Below, piece by piece: positions 1-7,002 of a DNA stretch of 10,122 nucleotides. The notes beneath the pieces were generated by a model. It saw nothing but the letters and a program-made list of their open reading frames with translations. It was not told the DNA's origin and searched no databases. Every line of letters begins with the position of its first letter. Position 1 is the first letter of the stretch. This DNA is from Ruminococcus sp. (lineage in GTDB: Bacteria; Bacillota; Clostridia; Oscillospirales; Ruminococcaceae): assembly GCA_029063695.1 (NCBI GenBank), contig JAIDNR010000448.1:1-10122 (forward strand). The letters are read 5' to 3'. The translations under genes were made by a program, and so were the position numbers.

Positions 1-394
1 GGCTGATATTTCCCGGAATACTTCCTAAATTGACAAGTGCAATTCCTTTGTCAACGTCGCCGAGAACAAGAATATTGTCGCCTTCTTTAAGTCCGAAAAC
101 TTTACGGCAGTTGACAGGCAGAGTAATCTGTCCCTTGTCATTGAGTTTTGTACAGCCGAAAATGTGCTTGCCGTCGCCGTTATGTTCCTCCGCACCAAGA
201 TTTCTCACAAGCATATCAACTGTAGTTTCATAAATATCGGCAAGTCTGATGCAGTTTTCTATATCGGGCAAAGTCTCACCACGTTCCCACTTTGCGACTG
301 CTTGACGTGATACGCCCAGTTTTTCAGCGATTTCTTCCTGCGTATAGCCGTATTGTCTGCGGAATATCTTTAAATTACTGAAACGGGATTCCAT
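1..394 (-). CDS. HTH (Xre/SinR-like) regulator with C-terminal AbrB-type domain, partial
   Basis: Reading from an ATG at 394-392, 131 residues are visible before the left edge, so the C-terminus is missing. Residues about 8-62 form an Xre-family helix-turn-helix: YTQEEIAEKLGVSRQAVAKWERG (residues 17-39) has the usual recognition-helix pattern. Residues about 82-121 look like a SpoVT/AbrB swapped-hairpin domain, with DKGQITLP (86-93) followed by a GLKEGD turn (101-106). Both halves bind DNA in their families, so this is very likely a cytoplasmic transcription factor. The start has an AAAGGAA ribosome site about 9 bases upstream and a strong promoter at 429-457. Dyads over and upstream of that promoter suggest autoregulation (inference). 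It lies downstream of the xyloglucanase on the same strand, but a terminator separates them. The regulon is unknown. Confidence 0.88.
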   Translation of the reverse strand, partial: MESRFSNLKIFRRQYGYTQEEIAEKLGVSRQAVAKWERGETLPDIENCIRLADIYETTVDMLVRNLGAEEHNGDGKHIFGCTKLNDKGQITLPVNCRKVFGLKEGDNILVLGDVDKGIALVNLGSIPGNIS

Positions 395-419
395 AAAGTA
401 TGTTCCTTTCTGATTTTGT

Positions 420-434
420 TATAATCAGATTATA
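420..434. promoter_or_regulatory. Candidate operator dyad at the regulator's -10 box
   Basis: TATAAT-CAG-ATTATA is a perfect inverted repeat that includes the -10 box and reaches the likely start of transcription. Its left edge lies in TGTTATAATCAG (417-428), which recurs exactly at 477-488. A protein bound here would block RNA polymerase. Autoregulation by the adjacent HTH protein is an inference; AT-rich dyads also arise by chance. Confidence 0.4.
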
Positions 435-457
435 TCACAATAAAAATGTAACGTCAA
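429..457 (-). promoter_or_regulatory. Sigma-A-type promoter of the HTH-AbrB regulator
   Basis: On the minus strand a -35 box TTGACG (457-452) and a perfect -10 box TATAAT (434-429) are separated by exactly 17 bases. Transcription would start near 422, giving a leader of roughly 28 bases before the ATG at 394. Confidence 0.8.
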
Positions 458-467
458 CCAACCGAAA

Positions 468-488
468 ATAACATTATGTTATAATCAG
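468..488. promoter_or_regulatory. Candidate upstream operator: dyad plus repeat copy
   Basis: ATAACAT-T-ATGTTAT (468-482) is a perfect 15-base dyad. It overlaps TGTTATAATCAG (477-488), an exact second copy of the 12-base word at 417-428, exactly 60 bases away. It lies just upstream of the regulator's -35 box. A second binding site for the same regulator is plausible but unproven. Confidence 0.4.
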
Positions 489-539
489 TTGCATTTTCCG
501 AAAATGTTTTCAGGTATGATTTTGTAAAGCAGGCATAAT

Positions 540-580
540 AAAAAGAGAACCCGATTTGAATTACTTGGGTTCTCTTTTTT
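540..580 (-). terminator. Rho-independent terminator after the xyloglucanase gene
   Basis: A perfect 13-base-pair inverted repeat, AAAAAGAGAACCC (540-552) and GGGTTCTCTTTTT (567-579), encloses a 14-base loop. On the minus strand the 3' arm ends in a run of T, 16 bases past the GH74 stop codon. A T-run also follows on the plus strand, so it could work in both directions. It separates the xyloglucanase transcript from the regulator gene. Confidence 0.9.
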
Positions 581-595
581 ATATTAAGTAATTGA

Positions 596-3298
596 TTATT
601 CGCTGAGAAGTGCGTTGTACTGTTCCATAGTAATAGGAAGTTCGGACGCTTTAATCTTTTTAGCTTCTATAAGCTGAAGTGCCACGGCATCAGCACCTGT
701 AACGCCGTCGCCCTGATTGACTATATCAGCATTGATTTTACCCTGTTCGCTGAGAGCGTATTCATCGGGATTGCCCATATGCTGGATAATAGCTGTTGCA
801 TCGGCAATATCAACAGAACCGTCCTCATTTGCATCGCCGAGAAGTGTTTTGCCTGAAGGTACAGCAGTAGTTGTTGCTGAAGGCTTTGTAGTATCTGCCG
901 GTTTTGTTGTAGTTGTTTCAGGCTTCTGAACAGGAGTATCGGAAAGCTTTCCGCAGACGATACCTGCACCTACGGTTGACATGAATACTGTACCAAATTC
1001 GTTCATATCGCCGACAAGGAAGTTTCCGTTTCCTGTACCGCCGTAAAGCTTATCGGTATTTATGCAGTCCCATGACTTACCGCCGTCAGTTGAACGATAA
1101 ATGCCTTCAGTATCGTCCCATGTGGGTCTGCCGTACATAAAGAGAGTATTTACACCTCCTGCTTTTTCAGGAGCTCCGTAGCCGATAGTTTTACAGTATG
1201 CAACATCTGTTTTTTCAACAGTATTTCCGCCGTCTGTAATGATATACATACCGTTGAATCCGACAGCCATTGCAACTGTATCGGTAGTAATATATGCAAG
1301 GTCGCCTGTGTGGTCGCACTCATCGTACTTGCATACAACAATTTTCTTGAATGTTGCGCCGTAGTCTGTGCTTATATAGAAGTCATACTGTGCGTCATCG
1401 AGGGTAGGTTCTTTTTTGGTTGTATCTGATGACCAGTATGAATTGTATTTAATGCCTGAACCGTAAACGATTGCAGGATTTTCGGGGTCAACAAGCGGAT
1501 AGGTTGTCTTTGAGCCGTCAAGACCCGAACTTTCTTTCCATGTTGCACCGAAATCATCAGTATAGCTTATTTTGCTGTTGTCACTGCTTGCCTTTAAAAT
1601 TCTGTAAGTTCCTTTTTTAACTTCTGTTATAGCAAGTTTTCCGCCGCCGCTCGGAACTTTGAGTTCTTCCCATGTTTTTCCGCCATCGAGACTGTAATAA
1701 CCCTTTGCGTCGTTTTCGCTTATACGTGCCATTACATCAGTATTTGCAGGGCAGTATGCAATTGCAGATGTTGAACCCATATTCGGCTTATACTGTTCGG
1801 GGATTTTATTTATGTCTTTGTGGATAAAGCCGTCATAGTCGCCGATTGCGGAGAAGTTCTCACCGCCCGGAACGCTTACAAAGTCAAGAGCAACAACTTC
1901 CTCAACGCCGTCGGGCTGGAAATAGAACTGAACACCCATTTCGTCCCAGACGTTATCGCAGGCATAAACGCCGTTGCCTGAAGTCATGAGGATTCTGTCG
2001 GGGTTGCGTGGGTCGATGAGAATACCCGAACCCCAGTGACAGGCTTTGCCGTAAATCCAGTCATATCCGTTTGTATCTATGGGCAGGGAAACAAATTCCT
2101 TGTGAGAACCGTTGGCATCGTAAATAGTTTCACCCTGTCCGGGAGTAATATCTTGCCATGTTTCACCGCCGTCTGTTGAACGGAAGAAATGGTCGCCCCA
2201 TGCAATACTTCCGTCAGTCCATTCTTTTTCAAACCACTGGTCGCTCCATAAACCGCAGGTTCTCGCAACCATTTTATTCGGGTCGTTCTTGTCAACTTCA
2301 ATCATACCAACTGCCTTGTCAGTAACTGAAAGCTTAGTAACCTTGCCTGATTTGGTATTGTACTTGTATGCACCGCCTGCATCACCTTTAAAAGCAAGAT
2401 CTAAAATATAAGTAAAGAAGAGGTTGCCCTGACCGTCATTTGTGATTGAGCAGGGATAATTAGTATCAGGCAAATCCTTGCTGAGAACTGTAAATTTGTC
2501 ATCTTTAACGCTTGCAACGTGGATATTTGCCTGACCTGTAACGGAAGTACCGACATAAACCTTGCCGTCCTCGATGAGAATACAGCCGATACCGTTCTGC
2601 TTGTTGTATTCTTTTGACGGTTCTGTACCTCTTACCATGTGGTCAGTCCACATAGGATATTTTAATTCTCCTGAGAAAAGACCGAGTTCATCATAGCCCA
2701 TAACGGGATTCCATGTTTTACCTCCGTCGGTTGACTTGATAAGTGCGGACTTGCCTGCTGTAACGTCTCCGCCTGCATATATGGTATCAGGATTATCGGG
2801 GTCAATGGCGATTGGCTCAATACACTCACGTCCGTCGCCGTTGCCGTGTACCTGTATCTGGTCTGTTACATCGGACTGAGTGAAAGTCTTGCCGCCGTCT
2901 GTTGTCTTGAAAATAACAGTTCTTGCATCTGAGAAGTATGCACAGCCGCAGAGAAAATATACTGTATTATCGTCTGTAGGGTCAATAGCCATACCCTTAA
3001 CAGAAAGAAGTCCTCTGTCTGCTTCATTAAGAAATGCAAATATCTGCTCCCATTCGCTTGTTGTATAGTTCCATTTGTAAGCACCGCCGACATCTGTACG
3101 GAGATACATTTCTTTCTGACCTGTAACAATGCCCGAAACGAATCCCGCACCGCCTATCTTGACGGAATCCCAAACCATAGTATCTGTAATGTCCGCTGCA
3201 TTAACCTCAACATCAGAGGGAATAGCTGTCGGAATAATGCACACGACACTCATGCAGATAGCAAGTGCCGATGTCATGGTTTTTTTAAAAAAATTCAT
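596..3298 (-). CDS. Secreted GH74 endo-xyloglucanase with type I-like dockerin (cellulosomal)
   Basis: This 900-residue exported enzyme probably cleaves the beta-1,4-glucan backbone of xyloglucan in plant cell walls. Residues 1-35 are a signal peptide (KK, then a hydrophobic stretch, ending VNAA). Residues about 40-785 match the GH74 double beta-propeller, with many Asp-box turns such as TTDGGKTF (132-139), STDGGKTW (189-196), STDGGETW (374-381), SLDGGKTW (536-543) and STDGGKSW (736-743). By family pattern the catalytic acids are probably D69 (in RTDVGG) and D487 (in GDYDGF). A Thr/Pro/Lys linker (about 787-818) leads to a dockerin (about 820-890): the first calcium loop is D822-N824-D826-D833; the second, D858 to D870, is one residue longer than usual. 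The dockerin should attach the enzyme to a scaffoldin cohesin. AAGGAG (3309-3314) lies 10 bases before the ATG. It is a single-gene unit with its own promoter and terminator. Related GH74 enzymes include exo-acting forms. Confidence 0.95.
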   Translation of the reverse strand: MNFFKKTMTSALAICMSVVCIIPTAIPSDVEVNAADITDTMVWDSVKIGGAGFVSGIVTGQKEMYLRTDVGGAYKWNYTTSEWEQIFAFLNEADRGLLSVKGMAIDPTDDNTVYFLCGCAYFSDARTVIFKTTDGGKTFTQSDVTDQIQVHGNGDGRECIEPIAIDPDNPDTIYAGGDVTAGKSALIKSTDGGKTWNPVMGYDELGLFSGELKYPMWTDHMVRGTEPSKEYNKQNGIGCILIEDGKVYVGTSVTGQANIHVASVKDDKFTVLSKDLPDTNYPCSITNDGQGNLFFTYILDLAFKGDAGGAYKYNTKSGKVTKLSVTDKAVGMIEVDKNDPNKMVARTCGLWSDQWFEKEWTDGSIAWGDHFFRSTDGGETWQDITPGQGETIYDANGSHKEFVSLPIDTNGYDWIYGKACHWGSGILIDPRNPDRILMTSGNGVYACDNVWDEMGVQFYFQPDGVEEVVALDFVSVPGGENFSAIGDYDGFIHKDINKIPEQYKPNMGSTSAIAYCPANTDVMARISENDAKGYYSLDGGKTWEELKVPSGGGKLAITEVKKGTYRILKASSDNSKISYTDDFGATWKESSGLDGSKTTYPLVDPENPAIVYGSGIKYNSYWSSDTTKKEPTLDDAQYDFYISTDYGATFKKIVVCKYDECDHTGDLAYITTDTVAMAVGFNGMYIITDGGNTVEKTDVAYCKTIGYGAPEKAGGVNTLFMYGRPTWDDTEGIYRSTDGGKSWDCINTDKLYGGTGNGNFLVGDMNEFGTVFMSTVGAGIVCGKLSDTPVQKPETTTTKPADTTKPSATTTAVPSGKTLLGDANEDGSVDIADATAIIQHMGNPDEYALSEQGKINADIVNQGDGVTGADAVALQLIEAKKIKASELPITMEQYNALLSE

Positions 3299-3332
3299 GT
3301 CAATTCAACTCCTTGATATTTTTATTACAATA

Positions 3333-3361
3333 AGTATAACACACTTTTTTCGGACTGTCAA
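3333..3361 (-). promoter_or_regulatory. Promoter of the xyloglucanase gene
   Basis: On the minus strand a perfect -35 box TTGACA (3361-3356) and a -10 box TATACT (3338-3333) are 17 bases apart. Transcription would start near 3326, giving a leader of about 28 bases that contains the AAGGAG site at 3309-3314. The near-consensus boxes suggest a strong basal promoter; no carbon-control site was recognised with confidence. Confidence 0.8.
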
Positions 3362-3374
3362 GGGAAAATATATT

Positions 3375-3417
3375 CAGCAGACTGCATAAAAAAGTTGATA
3401 AAATTACAGCAGTTTGC
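3375..3417. repeat. Two CAGCAG-N2-TGC direct repeats between divergent promoters
   Basis: CAGCAGACTGC (3375-3385) and CAGCAGTTTGC (3407-3417) match at 9 of 11 positions and start 32 bases apart, about three helical turns. They lie between the -35 boxes of the divergent xyloglucanase and sigma-like genes, where an activator or repressor could act on either. Two short copies could also be chance. Confidence 0.25.
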
Positions 3418-3421
3418 CGTA

Positions 3422-3451
3422 GTGACAAATTATGTTTTTTTGTGATATAAT
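3422..3451 (+). promoter_or_regulatory. Promoter of the six-gene plus-strand operon
   Basis: A perfect -10 box TATAAT (3446-3451) is preceded by TG one base away (extended -10: TG-A-TATAAT). A partial -35 box GTGACA (3422-3427) lies 18 bases upstream. Transcription would start near 3458, about 50 bases before the TTG start at 3507. Confidence 0.65.
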
Positions 3452-3506
3452 ATATAATGTATAAAAGGATTTATAAAACAAATGTTCTGAGAGGAGATGG
3501 TTAATA

Positions 3507-3812
3507 TTGGCAAAAAGAATTACATATGACGACAGATTCAGCGAGGGTGCAAAGTCCGACGATTTTATAACTGAGCTTTTAGGCGAGAAATCAGGAGAAA
3601 CAGACAGTATCAGAATCAAAAGGATTCTGCTTAATGTAATAAATGGTGAACTTACCGAAAAACAGCGTAATGTTGTTATACTTTACTATTTCAAGGGATT
3701 AAACATTACACAGATTGCCGAACGGACAGGCATAACTTTTCAGGCAGTTTCCGCCACTCTTGCAAGAGCAAGACTCAGGATTTACCATATACTTAAATAT
3801 TATTTTGATTAA
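3507..3812 (+). CDS. Small sigma-70 region 4-like DNA-binding protein
   Basis: This 101-residue protein starts at TTG (3507), supported by a strong GAGGAG site at 3491-3496 ten bases upstream. Residues about 50-97 resemble sigma factor region 4: LTEKQRNVVILYYFKGLNITQIAERTGI (50-77) is the scaffold and first helix of an HTH, and TFQAVSATLARARLRI (78-93) is the recognition helix and C-terminal helix. The first 45 residues are charged, with no region 2, so it cannot be a complete sigma factor that recognises a -10 box. It may be an auxiliary transcription factor, a partner for another sigma subunit, or a solitary HTH regulator. It is the first gene of the operon, 34 bases before the decarboxylase-family start, and may control the operon or the neighbouring xyloglucanase (inference). 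A specific family name is not certain. Confidence 0.8.
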   Translation: MAKRITYDDRFSEGAKSDDFITELLGEKSGETDSIRIKRILLNVINGELTEKQRNVVILYYFKGLNITQIAERTGITFQAVSATLARARLRIYHILKYYFD

Positions 3813-3834
3813 TTATATATAAATAATGCAGGAA

Positions 3835-3840
3835 CAGGAG
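3835..3840 (+). promoter_or_regulatory. Ribosome site that decides the decarboxylase start
   Basis: CAGGAG ends six bases before the ATG at 3847. The in-frame ATG at 3826 has only AT-rich sequence before it, so translation most likely starts at 3847 and the protein begins MTTPICDFLK. Confidence 0.75.
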
Positions 3841-3846
3841 AACGAA

Positions 3847-5145
3847 ATGACAACACCGATATGTGATTTTCTGAAAAGCTATGCGGATTCGGAATTTGTG
3901 AGGGCACATATGCCCGGTCACAAGGGAACTCTCAGCAGATATGATATTACAGAAATCAAGGGTGCAGACAGCTTGTTTGAAGCGGACGGAATTATCCTTG
4001 AAAGCGAAAAGAATATGGCACGTCTTTATAATACAGTGGCATCTTTTTATTCCGCAGGAGGTTCAACACTCTGCATACAGGCTATGCTTCTTGCAATGAA
4101 ACAGGACGGCAGAAAGATTACTGCGGTCAGAAATGCTCACAGAGCTTTTGTAAATGCCGCCGCACTGCTTAATCTTGATGTTGACTGGATTTTTCCCGAA
4201 TATGATTCGGGCATTCTTTCAGGAAATATCAATCCTACAACGGTTGAAGAACATCTAAGAAGAAACGGCAGAACGTGCCTTTATGTCACATCACCAGATT
4301 ATACAGGAAAACTTTCGGATATTGCATATCTTGCGAAAATCTGCCATAAATACAATGCACCTCTGCTTGTGGATAATGCACACGGTGCACATCTTGCTTT
4401 TATGCCTGAAAATATGCACCCTACAGCTCTTGGTGCTGATATGTGCTGTGATTCGGCACATAAAATGCTTATGGGACTTACAGGGTCTGCGGTTCTTCAT
4501 ACGTCCTCAGAATACTATGCAGGCTGTCTGAGACAATGTATGAGTATGTTTGCTTCAACAAGTCCGTCTTATCTTATTCTTGCATCGCTTGACCTGTGCT
4601 GTAAATATATCAGTGAAAAAATCAGAACGGATATTGCCGATAATCTGCGGTATATTACGGATTTCAAAGAAAAATTCGGCTTTCTTCATTTTATTGACGG
4701 AGACCCGTTTCATATTGCGGTAAATTCGGGAAAAAGCGGATACAACGGAAATATGCTTGCGGAATTTCTCAGGAAAAACGGTATTGAGTGTGAATATTCC
4801 GATGATAATATGCTTATATTGCTCATGTCGCCCATGAGTACGCAACAGGATTATATCAGGATTTCGGAAGTTCTTGAAAAGATATTGTCATATGCAGAAA
4901 AACAGGTCATATCTGATATGCCGTTTCTGAAAAATCCGCCTGAAACTGCTTTAAGTATAGGTCAGGCGGTGTTTATGCCATGTAAGGAGATTCCTGTTGA
5001 AGAGGCTGAGGGAAGAATATGTGCCTCTGTAAAAGTACCATGTCCGCCCGCAGTTCCAATAGCAGTCAGCGGAGAGATTATCAATAAAGAGTGCATTGAG
5101 ATTTACAGGAGATACGGAATAGAAAAAGTGATGGTGATAAAGTGA
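3847..5145 (+). CDS. Orn/Lys/Arg decarboxylase-family PLP enzyme (YaaO-like)
   Basis: A 432-residue fold-type I PLP enzyme of the bacterial ornithine/lysine/arginine decarboxylase family, which removes CO2 from basic amino acids to make polyamines. The N-terminal PGHKG (23-27) is characteristic. RNAHR (95-99) holds the histidine that should stack on PLP, VDNAHGAH (175-182) supplies the cofactor-binding aspartate D176, and SAHK (203-206) supplies the Schiff-base lysine K206. A C-terminal CPPAVP...GE stretch (399-410) matches the family's CPPGIP...GE signature with small changes. It is shorter than the large inducible enterobacterial decarboxylases because it lacks the N-terminal wing domain, and is close to Bacillus YaaO in length. 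The substrate cannot be read from the sequence. Its stop codon overlaps the holB GTG by four bases, so the two are translationally coupled. A position just before holB also occurs in Bacillus, although there other genes lie between. Confidence 0.9.
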   Translation: MTTPICDFLKSYADSEFVRAHMPGHKGTLSRYDITEIKGADSLFEADGIILESEKNMARLYNTVASFYSAGGSTLCIQAMLLAMKQDGRKITAVRNAHRAFVNAAALLNLDVDWIFPEYDSGILSGNINPTTVEEHLRRNGRTCLYVTSPDYTGKLSDIAYLAKICHKYNAPLLVDNAHGAHLAFMPENMHPTALGADMCCDSAHKMLMGLTGSAVLHTSSEYYAGCLRQCMSMFASTSPSYLILASLDLCCKYISEKIRTDIADNLRYITDFKEKFGFLHFIDGDPFHIAVNSGKSGYNGNMLAEFLRKNGIECEYSDDNMLILLMSPMSTQQDYIRISEVLEKILSYAEKQVISDMPFLKNPPETALSIGQAVFMPCKEIPVEEAEGRICASVKVPCPPAVPIAVSGEIINKECIEIYRRYGIEKVMVIK

Positions 5146-6125
5146 AAAAGATTTATGGAAACAGTTATCTTCTGAAAACTCTTGATAATATGAATATAAG
5201 CGGAAAGACTGCTCATTCTCTTATATTTCATGGTGAAAAGGGTACAGGAAAAAAACTTATTGCAGATTATTATACACAGCAGCTTCTGTGTGAAAACACC
5301 AGTGACGGCAAGCCATGCGGAAAATGTCCTTCATGCAGAAATTCCGAAAGCCACAGTCACCCTGATGTGACTTATGTAAAAACTGAGGGAAAACTTGAAG
5401 GATATTCCGTTAAAACAGCAAGAGAAATAATCGCAGACGCTTTTGTCAAGCCGAACAACAAATCAGGTCGCAAGATTTATATATTCCGTGACTGCCGTAA
5501 CATGAGCGTTCAGACACAGAATATGTTACTGAAACTTATTGAAGAACCGCCTGATTATGCTTATTTTATCTTTACTGCTGAATCAAAATATGAATTTCTG
5601 CCGACAATCATTTCACGATGTATCTGTTTCGGCGTATCACTATGCACGGAGCAGGAAGCCGAAACAGCTCTTGCCGAATCGGGCTTCAATAGTGATGACA
5701 TAAAAAAATCAGTCTCATGTTTTCACGGAAATATCGGACGCTGTATTGAATACATTTCAGACGAAAAAGTCCGCAGACAGATTGATTTGACAAAACGTAT
5801 TGCAGAGAGTATAATAAAAGGTGACGAATATGAGCTGAATGCCGTTTTTTATTCTGTCGGAACTGTCAGAAATGAACTTTTTGACGTTTTTTCTATGACG
5901 GATAAACTGATAAGGGATTCCGCCGTTCTTTCTGAGGATAAAAATGCACGTATTATAGGATGTTTGCGTGAATCTGCCGTAAGATTGTCGGAAATTTTGT
6001 CACCTTATAAGGCGGCTCGGATTCATGACAGAATTGAGGAATCATGGAAGGCAATACAGTTGAATGTAAATGCTTCACTTGTTGTTGCCTCTCTCTGTGC
6101 GGAAATTATGAAAGTGAGAAATTAG
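5142..6125 (+). CDS. holB: DNA polymerase III delta prime subunit (clamp loader)
   Basis: A 327-residue AAA+ protein of the clamp-loader complex that places the beta sliding clamp on DNA during replication. Residues 31-38, GEKGTGKK, form a Walker A loop. C50, C59, C62 and C65 make the zinc module typical of delta prime/DnaX. IFRD (114-117) is the Walker B region, EEPP (134-137) is a family signature, and TIISRC (155-160) contains the SRC motif whose arginine works as an arginine finger. The length is usual for HolB; DnaX would be much longer. Translation starts at GTG (5142), overlapping the upstream TGA by four bases in GTGA, with only a weak ribosome site, so it probably depends on coupling. 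The next gene, ricT, is the standard neighbour of holB in Firmicutes. Confidence 0.93.
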   Translation: MKKIYGNSYLLKTLDNMNISGKTAHSLIFHGEKGTGKKLIADYYTQQLLCENTSDGKPCGKCPSCRNSESHSHPDVTYVKTEGKLEGYSVKTAREIIADAFVKPNNKSGRKIYIFRDCRNMSVQTQNMLLKLIEEPPDYAYFIFTAESKYEFLPTIISRCICFGVSLCTEQEAETALAESGFNSDDIKKSVSCFHGNIGRCIEYISDEKVRRQIDLTKRIAESIIKGDEYELNAVFYSVGTVRNELFDVFSMTDKLIRDSAVLSEDKNARIIGCLRESAVRLSEILSPYKAARIHDRIEESWKAIQLNVNASLVVASLCAEIMKVRN

Positions 6126-6134
6126 GAGCTTTTT

Positions 6135-7001
6135 ATGAAAGAGATAGTAGGAATAAGATTTAAAAAAGGTGGTAAAGTTTATTACTTTTCGCCTGAGGGA
6201 ATAAATTTTGAAGTCGGTGAAAGTGCTGTTGTTGAGACTGTTCGTGGAACAGAATGCGGAGAAGTTGTTATTGCCAACAAAGAAATTGAAGATAATGAAA
6301 TATCTTCTCCGCTTAAACCGATTCTGCGTAAGGCTGATGAAAAAGATATTAAAGCCGTTGAACGCAATAAAATAAAAGAGAGTGAAGCTTTTAAAGTATG
6401 TGAGGAAAAAATAAAGTTTCGCAAGCTTAAAATGAATCTTGTTGATGTTGAATGCACATTTGATAACAGTAAACTGCTTTTTTATTTTACGGCTGAAACA
6501 AGAATTGATTTCCGTGAACTTGTAAAAGATTTGGCGTCTGTTTTCCGAACACGTATTGAACTTCGTCAGATTGGTGTACGAGACGAAGCCAAAGTTCTTG
6601 GTGGTCTCGGAATATGCGGACGTGAGTTCTGCTGTAAGGCTCATATGGGTGACTTTGCACCTGTTTCAATAAAAATGGCAAAGGAACAGGGACTTTCTTT
6701 GAATCCTACAAAAATATCGGGAACTTGCGGCAGGCTTATGTGCTGTCTTAAAAATGAACAGCCTGCTTATGATGCACTTCTTAAAATTACACCGAAAGTC
6801 GGTGCAATTGTGGTAACTCCCGACGGTGACAAAGGAAAAGTTATTGATGTTAATTTAATAACAGGCAAGCTGAGAATCAAGACTGAAAAATCAGAAGTCC
6901 CCGTAACTTTTGACAGGTCGGAAGTTAAACTGCTGAAAGATGCCGAAATCAAGCTGAATAAAGAAGAACTCCGTGCATTGAAGAATCTTGAGGAAAAATA
7001 A
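6135..7001 (+). CDS. ricT: PSP1-domain Fe-S protein RicT/YaaT of the RNase Y specificity complex
   Basis: A 288-residue PSP1 protein matching Bacillus YaaT (RicT). In Bacillus RicT joins RicA (YmcA) and RicF (YlbF) in a complex carrying 4Fe-4S clusters that directs RNase Y mRNA processing and affects sporulation, competence and biofilm. The PSP1 region spans roughly residues 60-150. The cluster-binding cysteines are visible as ICGREFCC (C161, C166, C167) and TCGRLMCC (C198, C203, C204). The C-terminal part (about 220-288) is charged and ends in a Lys/Glu-rich helix. The start is clear: AGGAG at 6124-6128 overlaps the holB stop codon and lies six bases before the ATG. RicA and RicF are not in this window. 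All key cysteines are intact, so it is probably functional. Confidence 0.93.
   Translation: MKEIVGIRFKKGGKVYYFSPEGINFEVGESAVVETVRGTECGEVVIANKEIEDNEISSPLKPILRKADEKDIKAVERNKIKESEAFKVCEEKIKFRKLKMNLVDVECTFDNSKLLFYFTAETRIDFRELVKDLASVFRTRIELRQIGVRDEAKVLGGLGICGREFCCKAHMGDFAPVSIKMAKEQGLSLNPTKISGTCGRLMCCLKNEQPAYDALLKITPKVGAIVVTPDGDKGKVIDVNLITGKLRIKTEKSEVPVTFDRSEVKLLKDAEIKLNKEELRALKNLEEK
6990..6994 (+). promoter_or_regulatory. Ribosome site that decides the queH start
   Basis: GAGGA, inside the end of ricT, lies eight bases before the ATG at 7003. The in-frame TTG at 6988 overlaps this site and has no ribosome site of its own, so 7003 is preferred. Confidence 0.7.
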
Positions 7002-7002
7002 A

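Noticed and set aside
30..233. Plus-strand open frame of 67 codons
   Set aside because: It is antisense to the HTH-AbrB gene, has no ribosome site and a low-complexity Ser/Pro-rich product.
420..485. TATAAT words on the plus strand at 420-425 and 480-485 as plus-strand promoters
   Set aside because: No matching -35 boxes at good spacing and no plus-strand gene follows before 3507; the words are better explained by the minus-strand promoter and dyads.
492..506. CATTTTC-C-GAAAATG as a terminator
   Set aside because: A one-base centre cannot form a hairpin loop; at most it is a protein-binding dyad.
6075..6644. 189-codon minus-strand frame opposite ricT
   Set aside because: Phe/Asn-rich product typical of the complement of an AT-rich gene; RicT on the plus strand has all its family motifs.
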